From Cognatundibacterium rivi (GTDB lineage Bacteria; Pseudomonadota; Gammaproteobacteria; Burkholderiales; Burkholderiaceae_D): a DNA stretch of 64,000 nucleotides. Shown piece after piece: positions 1-9,027 of this stretch; positions within the stretch are counted from its first letter, which is position 1; each line of letters starts with the position of its first letter. The stretch is from positions 682,001 through 746,000 of the forward strand of contig NZ_JAGSPK010000002.1 of assembly GCF_018139565.1 (NCBI RefSeq). Reading direction: 5' to 3'. The translations under genes and the position numbers were made by a program. The notes beneath the pieces were generated by a model. The model did not search any database, was not told the origin of the DNA, and worked only from the letters and a program-made list of their open reading frames with translations.

Positions 1-1080
1 GCCATCTGCGAAATGGTGTTGCTCAAACATCTGGCGCGCCTGAAATTGCGGATCATTCATCATATCGCGCACCGAGTATATTTTGCCGACTGGCACATCC
101 GCTGCCTTCAGTATTTGCAAGGCGCTATCGATATCTTGTGTCGCGCACCAATCCTGTATCGCCGCATCAATTTCGGCAGTGCGCGGCACACGGCCATCAT
201 TCCGTACCAACGCCGGATCATGTGCCAGATCGTCGCGCTGTATCGCCTTCATCAGTCGATGAAAAATCGCGTCGCCATTACCGGCAATCACAATATTTTC
301 GCCATCACCAGTGGTATAGGTATTCGATGGCACGATGCCGGGTAATGCACCGCCAGTGCGTTCGCGAACAACACCGGCTACATCAAATTCCGGCACCAGC
401 GATTCCATCAGATTGAAGACCGACTCATACAAGGCGACATCCACCATCTGCCCTTGTCCTGCGACACTGTGCTCACCGGTTTTTCCATTCCAGCGACCAC
501 CTGTGACGTCGCGGTGGCGCAAAGCCATCATCGCGCCGATCACGCCATGTAGCGCTGCGACTGAATCGCCGATAGAAATGCCGACCCGCACCGGAGGCCG
601 GTCAGCGTGGCCCGAGACATAGCGCAAACCGCCCATAGACTCACCGATCGCACCAAAACCCGGCTGATCTTTCATCGGACCGGTCTGACCATAACCAGAC
701 AAACGCACCATGATCGTCGCCGGATTCAGCGCCTTCAATTGTTCATAGCCCAGCTGCCACTTTTCCAACACGCCGGGACGATAATTTTCGATAATGATGT
801 CGGCATCCAGCGCAAGCCGACGAGCAATATCCTGCCCCTCCTGGCTTTTCATATTCAGGGTGATACTTTTTTTATTCCGTGCCTGTACGCTCCACCAGAG
901 TGAAGTGCCGTCTTTTAACACACGCCACTGACGCAGAGGATCACCACCATCCGGCGATTCAACCTTAATCACATCAGCCCCGAATTCGGCCAACATACGC
1001 GCACAAAAAGGCCCCGCGATCAGGGTGCCCAGTTCAAGAACTTTGATACCTGCCAGAGGACCCTTACGATTCTGCGTCAT
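1..1080 (-). CDS. CaiB/BaiF family CoA-transferase (class III), C-terminus cut by window edge
   Basis: The minus-strand frame opens with ATG at 1080 (MTQNRKGPLAGIKVLELG) and stays open to base 1, giving 360 residues; family members are usually around 400, so only the end is missing. The N-terminus has the class III signature (LELGTLIAGPFCARMLAEFG, then VIKVE). An Asp in the SIGDSVAALHG stretch sits where formyl-CoA transferase carries its catalytic aspartate. These enzymes move CoA between carboxylic acids. Between the helix ending ALRHRD and GQGQMVDVALYES there are extra residues compared with the usual short RTGxGQ turn. The substrate cannot be read from the sequence. Formate/oxalate-type genes lie 15 kb away, so a formyl-CoA:oxalate role is possible but unproven. 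Confidence 0.88.
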   Translation of the reverse strand, partial: MTQNRKGPLAGIKVLELGTLIAGPFCARMLAEFGADVIKVESPDGGDPLRQWRVLKDGTSLWWSVQARNKKSITLNMKSQEGQDIARRLALDADIIIENYRPGVLEKWQLGYEQLKALNPATIMVRLSGYGQTGPMKDQPGFGAIGESMGGLRYVSGHADRPPVRVGISIGDSVAALHGVIGAMMALRHRDVTGGRWNGKTGEHSVAGQGQMVDVALYESVFNLMESLVPEFDVAGVVRERTGGALPGIVPSNTYTTGDGENIVIAGNGDAIFHRLMKAIQRDDLAHDPALVRNDGRVPRTAEIDAAIQDWCATQDIDSALQILKAADVPVGKIYSVRDMMNDPQFQARQMFEQHHFADG

Positions 1081-1159
1081 GAGGTAAAAGAATGTAAAAG
1101 GAAGTCAGTTTCAGTGTCCGGAGAAAACTTGCATCAGCATTACAAGCATTGCGTTCACA

Positions 1160-1756
1160 TCAGGTAATGCGCCGGTCGAGCATGGCGCGGGCAATTGTGC
1201 CGGCATCAACATACTCAAGTTCGCCACCGACAGGAACTCCACGCGCCAGACGGCTGACTTTCAGACCGCGTGCTTTCAGGGTTTCGCTGATGTAGTGCGC
1301 GGTTGCCTCACCTTCGTTGGTGAAATTGGTCGCCAGCACCACTTCTTTCACTATGCCATTAGTCGCGCGTGCGATTAATTTTTCCAGATAGATGTCTTTC
1401 GGACCAATGCCATCCAGTGGCGACAAACGCCCCATCAGCACGAAGTACATTCCCTTGAATGTCAGGGTCTGTTCTATCATCATCTGATCGGATGGCGTCT
1501 CGACGACGCACAACATACTGTCGTCGCGCTCGGCGTCCTGACAGGTTTCGCAGATGTCGATCTCGGTAAACGTATTACAGGAAGCGCAGTGATGAATACG
1601 ATCAACAGCGTTCAGCAAGGCATGACCGAGCCCGGATGCGGCTTCACGGTCATGTTGCAGCAGATGATATGCCATGCGCTGCGCCGACTTCGGCCCTATG
1701 CCTGGCAAGCGGCGCAGGGCCTCCGCCAGATGTTCCAGGCTACCGTTTTTTTTCAC
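1160..1756 (-). CDS. recR: Recombination protein RecR
   Basis: A 198-residue protein of the normal RecR length. It starts with the helix-hairpin-helix region ([20 protein letters not shown]), followed by a four-cysteine zinc motif (CASC near residue 57 and CETC about 12 residues later), a Toprim domain containing the VVETPSD stretch, and a C-terminal [14 protein letters not shown] segment typical of RecR. RecR works with RecF and RecO to load RecA on gapped DNA. The ATG at 1756 lies two bases after the ybaB stop codon, so it is the last gene of dnaX-ybaB-recR, a conserved bacterial order. Confidence 0.97.
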   Translation of the reverse strand: MKKNGSLEHLAEALRRLPGIGPKSAQRMAYHLLQHDREAASGLGHALLNAVDRIHHCASCNTFTEIDICETCQDAERDDSMLCVVETPSDQMMIEQTLTFKGMYFVLMGRLSPLDGIGPKDIYLEKLIARATNGIVKEVVLATNFTNEGEATAHYISETLKARGLKVSRLARGVPVGGELEYVDAGTIARAMLDRRIT

Positions 1757-1758
1757 GC

Positions 1759-2085
1759 TCAGAATGGCATTTTGAAGCCAGGAGGCAAAGGCATCCCAGC
1801 TGTCAGACCTGACATTTTTTCAGCCGATGTCGCTTCTGCCTTACGCACAGCATCATTGAACGCAGCAGCGACCAGATCTTCCAGCATATCTTTATCGTCG
1901 CCGAACAGGGATGGGTCAATAGTCACGCGCTTCACATCGTTTTTACATGTCATGACCACCTTCACCATACCGGCACCGGCCTGACCTTCAACTTCGATCA
2001 GAGCGAGTTGATCCTGGGCTTTTTTCATATTGTCTTGCATAGCCTGCGCTTGTTTCATCAAGCCAGCGAGTTGATTTTTCATCAT
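1759..2085 (-). CDS. ybaB: YbaB/EbfC family nucleoid-associated protein
   Basis: A 108-residue protein matching the YbaB/EbfC family: a coiled N-terminus rich in Met, Gln and Lys ([20 protein letters not shown]), the [23 protein letters not shown] strand region, and the C-terminal [15 protein letters not shown]. Family members form tweezer-like dimers that bind DNA. A ribosome site (CAGGAGCAAC on the minus strand) precedes ATG 2085. It lies between dnaX and recR in the usual order and is presumably co-transcribed with both. Confidence 0.95.
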   Translation of the reverse strand: MMKNQLAGLMKQAQAMQDNMKKAQDQLALIEVEGQAGAGMVKVVMTCKNDVKRVTIDPSLFGDDKDMLEDLVAAAFNDAVRKAEATSAEKMSGLTAGMPLPPGFKMPF

Positions 2086-2147
2086 AAGAGTTGCTCCTGA
2101 AAAGTAAGGAAATAAATGAATTAGGAAAAAAGAATGAACAAACCAGA

Positions 2148-4400
2148 TCAGACAGGCCGCACGCTGCCAGTCACAATTGTTGCGCCGAATTCGCGCATCA
2201 GGGTTTGCACGAAAGAGTCGTTTTGTATTGCCTGCTCAGCCTGTTGTTGCCGGACTTCTCGATCAGCAACCGCTTTTGCATTGGCAGTCAGCTCCACTGC
2301 GCCGATTTTGCTTTCCACCCTGACGTTTTTACTGAAACGTTCAGATAAGGCGGCAGATAACTTATCAACACTGCCTGCGGACAACAAGGTCGACAATGGA
2401 ACGCGCAGTTCAAACACGAACGCATTGCCATCTTGCCTGCAATGAATCAATTCACTTTGCTGCGCCAGTTGTTGCGCCACACCGCGCACAGGCAGGCTCG
2501 CCGCCAGAACTGGCCAGTTGCCATCCCATGCCAGTTCGGGAACCGGACCTGACCATAAGGTGCGATCCATCGATGCCGGTTCAACGTTTGCCACAGTCGT
2601 CACTGCAGGAACCACGACAGCTGGCGCTTCTGAAACGGCGACTGATGGTGCAGACTCAACGGCGCTGGCTTGTTGAAAATTTCGCGCCGGAATCGGACTG
2701 GTCGCAGACTCAGGGGCAGATGTGGACGCCTGCCAGACATCATCATCCCAAGGTGGTGGCATATCATCCATGCCGACCGGCTCCATTTCCTGCGCGGCTC
2801 TGGCAGTCGTCGGCGTCCGCACCGGTGCAGATTCGGCGGTGGGCGCAACTGGCTGAGCTACAACGGGGGTAATCGCCTCAGCAGAAACTGGCGCAGGAAA
2901 TGCAGAAGCAACAGGAGGAACAGGAGGAACAGGAACTGAAGACGTGACCAATGCAGTAGCATCATGCTCTTGCTTTGCTGCGGCGGGTTTTGTCGTTGAT
3001 CCGGCTTTTGCGCTAGCCGCGCGCGCAGCTGCCAGGGCTGCCATTGCAGGGCTCATCGGCTTTGCAGCCGGAACGCCGCCAGTCACCGTTGGCGCAGCTA
3101 CACTTGCGGCAGAAAGGTTTGCTGCTGCTGGTGTAATTAGATTCGTTACATTCTGCTGAGCGGAGGCAGCATTTACCGCCGCCGTTTTAACAGACGCTGC
3201 AGGTGCCGCCGGTGTTGCAGGAACAGTTCCCCTTACCGGCGCAGAAGGCATCCCATTACCCGGACGAGGAGCTGGCGATATACCGGTACCGCCGGACTGC
3301 GTCAGTACACCACCATCCACCGGACGGAAAGCCAGCATACGCAACAGCGTCATGCTGAAACCGGCATATTCATCAGGTGCCAGCGCCAGTTCATTTCTGC
3401 CGTGCACAGCGATCTGGTAAAACAGTTGTACTTCTTCTTTGTTAAATACATTCGCCAGACGCAACACCTGTTCACGTTCAGGCAAATCATCGGCAACCGC
3501 AGCGGGCACCATTTGCGCAATAGCGAGCTGGTGCAGCAAGGTTCCCAGATCCTGTAACGCGGATTTATACGACAAGCTGCGTGCGGCCATTTCATCTGCC
3601 ACATCCAACAAGGCTTTGCCGTTATTTTCAGCCAGCGCATCCAATAAACGGATCAGATACGATTGATCCAGCGCACCGAGCATTCCTTGTACCGCGTCAA
3701 GACTCACTTTACCAGCAGCATAGGCAATCGCCTGATCTGTCAGAGATAAAGCATCCCGCATGGAACCATGTGCGCCTTGCGCCAGCAAACGCAGCGCAGG
3801 CTGTTCGAATTCGATGTGTTCCTGCCCGAGAATATTTTCCAGATGGTCGACAATATGGCCTGGCGGCATTTGTTTGAGATTAAATTGCAGGCAGCGCGAC
3901 AAGACCGTGACCGGAATTTTTTGCGGATCTGTCGTTGCCAGAATAAATTTGACGTGTTCAGGCGGCTCTTCCAGCGTTTTCAACATGGCGTTAAACGCGT
4001 GATTGGTCAGCATGTGCACCTCGTCGATCATATACACTTTAAATCGTGCATTCGACGGCGCATAAATTGCCTGCTCCAACAGCGATGCCATTTCATCGAC
4101 ACCACGGTTAGATGCGGCGTCCATCTCTATATAATCAACAAAGCGGCCGGCATCAATGGCGACACAGGCATCACAGACACCGCAAGGATTGGCGGTAATG
4201 CCGGTTTCGCAGTTAAAAGATTTTGCAAGAATACGGGATAAAGTGGTTTTACCAACACCACGTGTTCCGGTAAACAGATAGGCGTGATGCAGCCGCTGCT
4301 GCTCCAGCGCATGCGTTAAAGCACGGACCACGTGCTCTTGCCCCACCAGCGTGTCAAAGCTTTTGGGACGATATTTTCGGGCGAGAACTTGATAGGACAT
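2148..4400 (-). CDS. dnaX: DNA polymerase III subunits gamma and tau (clamp loader)
   Basis: A 750-residue DnaX. The AAA+ module has the Walker A motif GTRGVGKTT near residue 45, a zinc-binding group of four cysteines (C64, then CGVCDAC), the DEVHML Walker B region, and the sensor/SRC stretch [14 protein letters not shown]. Residues from about 370 to 600 are a long Ala/Pro/Val-rich linker, followed by the tau C-terminal domain. It loads the beta clamp and ties polymerase III to the helicase. I looked for the A-AAA-AAG slippery site that makes gamma in E. coli and did not see one in the linker region, so a gamma product by frameshifting is not supported. It is first in the dnaX-ybaB-recR operon. 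Confidence 0.97.
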   Translation of the reverse strand: MSYQVLARKYRPKSFDTLVGQEHVVRALTHALEQQRLHHAYLFTGTRGVGKTTLSRILAKSFNCETGITANPCGVCDACVAIDAGRFVDYIEMDAASNRGVDEMASLLEQAIYAPSNARFKVYMIDEVHMLTNHAFNAMLKTLEEPPEHVKFILATTDPQKIPVTVLSRCLQFNLKQMPPGHIVDHLENILGQEHIEFEQPALRLLAQGAHGSMRDALSLTDQAIAYAAGKVSLDAVQGMLGALDQSYLIRLLDALAENNGKALLDVADEMAARSLSYKSALQDLGTLLHQLAIAQMVPAAVADDLPEREQVLRLANVFNKEEVQLFYQIAVHGRNELALAPDEYAGFSMTLLRMLAFRPVDGGVLTQSGGTGISPAPRPGNGMPSAPVRGTVPATPAAPAASVKTAAVNAASAQQNVTNLITPAAANLSAASVAAPTVTGGVPAAKPMSPAMAALAAARAASAKAGSTTKPAAAKQEHDATALVTSSVPVPPVPPVASAFPAPVSAEAITPVVAQPVAPTAESAPVRTPTTARAAQEMEPVGMDDMPPPWDDDVWQASTSAPESATSPIPARNFQQASAVESAPSVAVSEAPAVVVPAVTTVANVEPASMDRTLWSGPVPELAWDGNWPVLAASLPVRGVAQQLAQQSELIHCRQDGNAFVFELRVPLSTLLSAGSVDKLSAALSERFSKNVRVESKIGAVELTANAKAVADREVRQQQAEQAIQNDSFVQTLMREFGATIVTGSVRPV

Positions 4401-4471
4401 CCCGCGATTTTACCCTATTCGTTGCACGTCATAGTGCCTGCGGCAAAGGAAATTTAAATAACTGATCGCCA

Positions 4472-5266
4472 TCATTCCCGCCCTTCATGTCTATCCAATT
4501 GCTCCTGCAAATGCAACATGATCTTATCCCGCTGACGCAGCTCCTCACGTAAGGCCTGAACTTCGCGCGTCAGCACCCGGATATCCGCATGAAACTCCCG
4601 CTCGAACAGTTTTTCCTCTTCCCCCACAAACAGCGCTGCGATATTTGCTGTGACGATAGAAAACATCGCGTAACCGAGCAGCACAATAAACACCGCAAAA
4701 ATTTTTGATGCAGGGGTCGATGGCACTATATCTCCGTAACCAACAGTTGCTACCGTTGTAAACGCAAGCCAGACACCATTGGCATAACTGTTTACGTTGG
4801 GCTCCAGCCAGTAAAAACCAGCGCCAGCGGTGCTCAGCATTAACAAAGCCAATCCAATCACCTGCATCAGATGGCTGGGTTTTAATTTCTGTAAGAGCAG
4901 CGTTGCCATTCTCAGCAGAATCACGGTGCACAGAGAGAGTCGCAGCAACCACTCAATCACACCCCACTCGCCACTGGTCGGCCAGCCACTCAGCACACAA
5001 CCAACAATAATGATGGCGTCCATGATCAGCTTGCCGTGGCGACGACGGCGACGATGACGGTTTTTTGTCCACTGCAGATAAACATCGATAGCGATAATGA
5101 GCGCGGAAAAAATGTATGTCCCGTGCCCAATTTTCCGGTACACATCAGTCTCACCCGCCAGCAACAAATAAAAGGCAGGAATAGACAATAACAATCCGCC
5201 CAGCAAAATGGGACGAGAAAACCACGCAATAAACCTTTGCGTCATCGGATAAAGAGTACGACTCAT
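4472..5266 (-). CDS. Voltage-gated-like potassium channel protein
   Basis: A 264-residue membrane protein. Hydrophobic segments lie at about 16-38, 46-66, 80-96, 106-126 and 132-156, followed by a pore loop with the selectivity filter TVGYGD and a last transmembrane helix to about residue 213. This is the layout of a six-helix ion channel of the Ion_trans family. The fourth segment is not strongly arginine-rich, so voltage sensing is uncertain. The last 35 residues form a charged heptad-like coil (LTREVQALREELRQRDK) that may tetramerise. It sits between ffs and dnaX on the same strand. The ATG at 5266 was chosen because it gives a basic N-terminus just before the first helix. Confidence 0.85.
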   Translation of the reverse strand: MSRTLYPMTQRFIAWFSRPILLGGLLLSIPAFYLLLAGETDVYRKIGHGTYIFSALIIAIDVYLQWTKNRHRRRRRHGKLIMDAIIIVGCVLSGWPTSGEWGVIEWLLRLSLCTVILLRMATLLLQKLKPSHLMQVIGLALLMLSTAGAGFYWLEPNVNSYANGVWLAFTTVATVGYGDIVPSTPASKIFAVFIVLLGYAMFSIVTANIAALFVGEEEKLFEREFHADIRVLTREVQALREELRQRDKIMLHLQEQLDRHEGRE

Positions 5267-5439
5267 TTCAAATACACATTTCAGAAAGAGAGACAGAGAC
5301 GACCATGATTTCAGCTTTCATTCTGGTGCGCAATTAAAATTAAAACGATTCCAAAATGAACGATGCGGAACGCAACAGTACTGGCGAAAAGTGAAGATAA
5401 AAGAGGGGGGAACAGATGGAGGAAAAACTGAGGAAGGTT

Positions 5440-5535
5440 GGCGAGCCTGATCTGCGGCACTTGCGGTAAATGACTGTGGCTGCTTCGTTCCCGACCTGAC
5501 CAGATTGGCCATGCCGCAATGCGCAGGGGCCCGCC
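5440..5535 (-). ncRNA. ffs: 4.5S RNA, RNA component of the signal recognition particle
   Basis: On the minus strand this interval contains the conserved SRP RNA apical region GGTCAGGTCGGGAACGAAGC followed by AGCC, which binds Ffh. The ends are complementary: 5' GGCGGGCC pairs with 3' GGCTCGCC over eight base pairs with one G-U. Internal arms (TGCGGCA and TGCCGCA, then ATCTGGTC and ATCAG) extend the hairpin. The length of about 96 nt suits a bacterial 4.5S RNA. Ends are inferred from the terminal pairing and from the -10 box eight bases upstream. Ffs near dnaX is a known arrangement; here an ion-channel gene lies between them. No clear U-tract terminator follows. Confidence 0.95.
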
Positions 5536-5542
5536 AGCGAGC

Positions 5543-5548
5543 ATTATA
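5543..5548 (-). promoter_or_regulatory. -10 box of the ffs promoter
   Basis: A perfect TATAAT on the minus strand, eight bases before the inferred 5' end of the SRP RNA. The matching -35 position (around 5566-5571) is weak. The bases between the -10 box and the start (GCTCGCT) are GC-rich, like the discriminators of stringently controlled stable-RNA promoters. Confidence 0.8.
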
Positions 5549-6064
5549 GCCGAAGCGGGATTAATCCGCATCATTTTTCAAATGAGATGCTCTATAAGTA
5601 CAAGACTCACATTCACACCACGAATTCCAGTATTTCATACTCGATTTAACGCGCTTCGCCATACCGCTGCGACAAGTATATAAATGTAATTACATCATTC
5701 ATACTCAACATCGGCGTCGACGATAAAGATGACAAACCAGATTACGCGAACGCCGCCTGATACGGCAAAAACCTGATACAAATAGAGTTTCAGTATGGCG
5801 GCAAATAAGTAGTGCGCCGTTTAATCACCTGCAACAAGAAAACGCCGCAACCATCAAACAGTAAGCTGTTGATCGTTGCGGCGTTTTTACGAGATAAAAC
5901 ACTAAGCTCCGGCGGCGCAGCGCTGCATTCAAAGACCGGATTGGCAAGACCTAAGTTTCACGCGCATCATCAGCCAGAATGCAGCCAGCAGGCGCATGAA
6001 TACTCAGTCATCCGTTTACACCATCTAATAAAACGACTTGCGAATCGCCTGCGCCGGATTTTAT
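5549..6064. other. Intergenic stretch between ffs and ubiD
   Basis: About 515 bp with no supported gene. It contains the terminator-like hairpin at 5840-5888. From 5600 to 5760 it is AT-rich with short inverted motifs (for example AGTATTTCATACT near 5630). An open minus-strand frame near 5700-5810 lacks a good start codon and ribosome site, so I do not call it. Confidence 0.6.
5840..5888. terminator. Bidirectional stem-loop terminator after ubiD
   Basis: AACGCCGCAACcATCAA pairs with TTGATcGTTGCGGCGTT around a loop of about 13 bases. T-runs follow on both sides (TTTTT on plus, TTTTCTT on minus). It probably ends the ubiD transcript and shields ffs from read-through. Confidence 0.8.
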
Positions 6065-7552
6065 CTACAGTCCCAGTTGTTGCCAGATCTGATCCACTTT
6101 TTGTTTGACTTCTGGTGCCATCGTGATGGTCGTTCCCCATTCGCGATCAGTTTCGCCTGGCCATTTATTGGTCGCATCTATCCCCATTTTCCCGCCCAGC
6201 CCACTGACTGGTGAGGCAAAGTCCAGATAATCGATAGGTGTGTTATCGACCAGCGTGGTATCGCGCACCGGATCAACCCGCGTGGTAATGGCCCAGATCA
6301 CCTCTTTCCAGTCACGAATATTCACGTCCTCATCCACCACCACGATGAACTTGGTATACATAAACTGACGCAGAAAGCTCCAGACACCGAACATGACACG
6401 CTTGGCATGGCCTGCATACGATTTTTTCATTTGCACGACCGCCATACGATAGCTGCAACCTTCCGGTGGCAGATAAAAATCCGTGATCTCGCTAAACTGC
6501 TTTTGCAGCAACGGGATAAACACTTCATTCAAAGCGACGCCAAGTATCGCGGGCTCATCCGGTGGTTTACCGGTATAGGTCGAGTGATAGATAGGATCAC
6601 GACGCATGGTGATTCTGTCTATCGTAAATACTGGGAACCAATCCTGCTCATTGTAATAGCCGGTATGGTCGCCATACGGCCCTTCCAGTGCATGCTCGTA
6701 ACCCGATGAATGGTTTTCATCCGGATAGATATGCCCTTCCAGCACAATTTCTGCCGAAGCCGGCACCCGCAATTCACTGCCGATTGCCTTCACCAGCTCG
6801 GTGCGACTGCCACGCAGCAAACCGGCAAACTGGTATTCCGACAGGCTGTCCGGCACCGGCGTGACTGCACCCAAAATCGTCGCAGGATCAGCACCGAGCG
6901 CCACCGCAATGGGATAAGGCCTTCCTTTGTTAACGATGCAGTGCTCACGAAAATCCAGCGCGCCACCACGATGAGCAAGCCAGCGCATAATCACCTTATT
7001 CCGCCCCAACACCTGCTGACGATAAATACCCAGATTCTGGCGCTTCTTATTCGGCCCCTTGGTAATCACCAATCCCCATGTAATCAGCGGCGCAACGTCG
7101 CCCGGCCAGCAATGCTGGATCGGCAGTCGGGAAAGATCAACATCATTTCCCTCCCATACAATCTCCTGACATTTAGCGCCGCGAACTTCTTTCGGCGCCA
7201 TATCCCACACCGCCTTGACCAGAGAGCCCATACCCATCAGATCTTTGAAGCCTTTTGGCGGCTCCGGTTCTTTTAGCGCAGACAGCACATGGCCGATCTG
7301 GCGCAATTCGCTGACATCGTCCGCTCCCATACCGAGCGCAACACGACGCGGCGTGCCGAATAAATTTGCTAATACAGGAATACTGTGGCCGCTTGGTTTA
7401 TTGAATAAAAGCGCTGGGCCTTCGGCACGCAAGGTGCGGTCACAGACTTCAGTCATCTCCAGATGAGGTGAAACTTCGATATCGATCTGCTTTAACTCGT
7501 CGATTCGTTGCAGCTGAGAAATAAAATCTCTCAAATCAGAATATTTAATCAT
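6065..7552 (-). CDS. ubiD: 3-polyprenyl-4-hydroxybenzoate decarboxylase UbiD
   Basis: A 495-residue protein, the expected UbiD length. Recognisable stretches are the N-terminal [11 protein letters not shown], the central [17 protein letters not shown] with the acidic residues of the prenylated-FMN site, and [16 protein letters not shown] followed by [12 protein letters not shown] near the C-terminus. The enzyme removes the carboxyl group from the prenylated ring in ubiquinone synthesis and needs prenylated FMN from UbiX. No other ubi gene is adjacent. It is transcribed alone, divergently from the lytic transglycosylase, and ends before the hairpin at 5840-5888. Confidence 0.96.
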   Translation of the reverse strand: MIKYSDLRDFISQLQRIDELKQIDIEVSPHLEMTEVCDRTLRAEGPALLFNKPSGHSIPVLANLFGTPRRVALGMGADDVSELRQIGHVLSALKEPEPPKGFKDLMGMGSLVKAVWDMAPKEVRGAKCQEIVWEGNDVDLSRLPIQHCWPGDVAPLITWGLVITKGPNKKRQNLGIYRQQVLGRNKVIMRWLAHRGGALDFREHCIVNKGRPYPIAVALGADPATILGAVTPVPDSLSEYQFAGLLRGSRTELVKAIGSELRVPASAEIVLEGHIYPDENHSSGYEHALEGPYGDHTGYYNEQDWFPVFTIDRITMRRDPIYHSTYTGKPPDEPAILGVALNEVFIPLLQKQFSEITDFYLPPEGCSYRMAVVQMKKSYAGHAKRVMFGVWSFLRQFMYTKFIVVVDEDVNIRDWKEVIWAITTRVDPVRDTTLVDNTPIDYLDFASPVSGLGGKMGIDATNKWPGETDREWGTTITMAPEVKQKVDQIWQQLGL

Positions 7553-7682
7553 TTTTCGCTTTTTTACATGTCTGAATCAGATGATCAAGCTTAATTCGCC
7601 AAGTGCTTGATTTTATTGATTTTTGCTGCATTGCGGTAGATTTTATTATACCTATAAGTTATATAAAACAACTTTGATAGTA

Positions 7683-7711
7683 TTGACTCGATATAAAACC
7701 GCCCCTACAAT
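7683..7711 (+). promoter_or_regulatory. Sigma-70 promoter for the transglycosylase leader
   Basis: TTGACT at 7683-7688 and TACAAT at 7706-7711 are separated by exactly 17 bases. Transcription would begin near 7718, giving a leader of roughly 318 nt before the ATG at 8036. The region upstream (7553-7682) is AT-rich and should also hold the divergent ubiD promoter. Confidence 0.72.
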
Positions 7712-7859
7712 TCGCCCAACTTGATGCAGAAGTCAAAACTTCCGCCACTTTCGATACAAGGAAAGTTTCGCCAATATCGGTAACATCATTCACGGGGATC
7801 GGGCCCCACACAACATTGTAAGGATTGTTTTCAAAAGGCGTCTGCCTTCCCCCGAAAAT

Positions 7860-7919
7860 AGTTGTTTATCACTGGACACTCCAGTACCAAGTCTGACGGA
7901 CTTAATTTGATAAACAGCT
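7860..7919 (+). promoter_or_regulatory. Predicted three-way-junction RNA structure in a 5' leader
   Basis: Three nested stems can be read directly. P1 is a 12-bp stem with one G-U pair, 7860-7871 (AGTTGTTTATCA) with 7908-7919 (TGATAAACAGCT). P2 is 7872-7876 (CTGGA) with 7880-7884 (TCCAG) around a CAC triloop. P3 is 7889-7893 (AAGTC) with 7899-7903 (GACTT) around TGACG. Junction strands are 0, 4 (TACC) and 4 (AATT) bases. It lies in the untranslated leader of the transglycosylase, about 140 nt after the predicted start. I recognise no known riboswitch consensus in it. Confidence 0.5.
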
Positions 7920-8035
7920 CCGGCGTTTTCCGATCGCAACTTGCGACGAAAACGATGTTTCTGATTCGCGAAAGTATAAATTTGCAAACGGCTTGTCGTT
8001 CGGCTTTTTTGCGACGCGTATATTCAGGAGGTAAT

Positions 8036-8974
8036 ATGTTTCAACGTTTTATTTTAGCTGTACAACAAAGTAGTTTAACTAAGCAAGAAAAGCGCGCTGC
8101 GCTGCAATCAGTCGCACGAGATACTACCAGCGGTTTTATCACTTCCATGCGCCATCTGTTCATGGCTTTCGGTATCACCTCCATCGCTATGCTGGCGATG
8201 ATGTTTATCAAACCTGAACTGGCTGACAAATTTAAAAATCTGTCCCCCTTCGCTGAAACCGAAACCACAGCCGAAGCAGAAGTACCACCACCAAGCCTTG
8301 CGATGCTGATGCAAGCACCTGGCAAGGTCAATACCAGTACCAACGTACATACCGCAGGATTCGCGGAAGAAGATGCAAAAATGCTCGGCAATCAACGTCA
8401 GCAGGAATGGGTGACTAACTGGTTGTCAAAACGTTACCGCGTCGCCAGTGATGCAACTAATATGCTGGTGTCAGCGGCATATCTGACAGCCAAAGAAATC
8501 AAGCTTGACCCTTTGCTGATTCTGTCAGTGATGGCAATTGAATCTGGTCTGAATCCGTTCGCGGAAAGCCCTGTCGGCGCACAAGGCCTGATGCAGGTAA
8601 TGTCCAAAGTTCATCATGAAAAATTTGAGGATATGGGCGGCGTCAAAGCAGCATTGAATCCGGTCGCTAATATTAAAGTCGGCGCTTTGATTCTGAAAGA
8701 CTATGTTTCCCGTACGGGCTCTGTCGAAGCTGGCCTGAAAATGTACGTTGGCGCAGGTGCTTTTGACTCCGATTCTGGCTACGGCGCACGCGTTCTGACC
8801 GAATATAAACGCCTGAAAGACGTTTCTGCCGGCAAGAAAGTACCAACAACATTTACCGCACCAGCGACCGTGGCACCGTCACCACGACCACTGGAAGCGG
8901 CACCGGCAATAAAAACCGAACCAACGGAAGCCAAAGCAAAAACAACGCATACCGAACAGGTTGCCGCGCTGTAA
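8036..8974 (+). CDS. Membrane-anchored lytic transglycosylase (SLT domain)
   Basis: A 312-residue protein starting at ATG 8036, chosen because a perfect AGGAGG lies six bases upstream; the frame stays open further 5' but without a start signal. One transmembrane helix (residues 41-58) anchors it in the inner membrane. A linker follows, then a transglycosylase SLT fold with the motif MAIESGLNPFAESPVGAQGL; Glu169 is the likely catalytic residue. The C-terminal 45 residues are Pro/Ala/Thr-rich. Such enzymes cut peptidoglycan glycan strands, leaving 1,6-anhydro ends. It is monocistronic, with its own promoter and long leader. The family is firm; the exact Mlt type is not assigned. Confidence 0.88.
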   Translation: MFQRFILAVQQSSLTKQEKRAALQSVARDTTSGFITSMRHLFMAFGITSIAMLAMMFIKPELADKFKNLSPFAETETTAEAEVPPPSLAMLMQAPGKVNTSTNVHTAGFAEEDAKMLGNQRQQEWVTNWLSKRYRVASDATNMLVSAAYLTAKEIKLDPLLILSVMAIESGLNPFAESPVGAQGLMQVMSKVHHEKFEDMGGVKAALNPVANIKVGALILKDYVSRTGSVEAGLKMYVGAGAFDSDSGYGARVLTEYKRLKDVSAGKKVPTTFTAPATVAPSPRPLEAAPAIKTEPTEAKAKTTHTEQVAAL

Positions 8975-8996
8975 GCTTAAGCCCCCCGCTAAAAAA

Positions 8997-9027
8997 ACAG
9001 CCTGACGTCAAATCAGGCTGTTTTTTT
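8997..9027. terminator. Bidirectional terminator between convergent genes
   Basis: AACAGCCTGA pairs with TCAGGCTGTT around a seven-base loop, preceded by a run of A and followed by TTTTTTT, so it works on both strands. It serves the transglycosylase (plus) and the aminotransferase (minus), whose stop codon lies at its edge. Confidence 0.9.

Noticed and set aside
2600-3200. Programmed frameshift site in dnaX
   Set aside because: No A-AAA-AAG type slippery heptamer with a following hairpin was seen in the linker region.
5311-5574. Open minus-strand frame of 87 codons
   Set aside because: It covers the SRP RNA gene and its promoter; the RNA explains the conservation and no ribosome site is present.
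7862-8035. N-terminal extension of the lytic transglycosylase from a TTG at 7862
   Set aside because: The frame is open, but the perfect AGGAGG before ATG 8036 and the structured leader make the downstream start far more likely.
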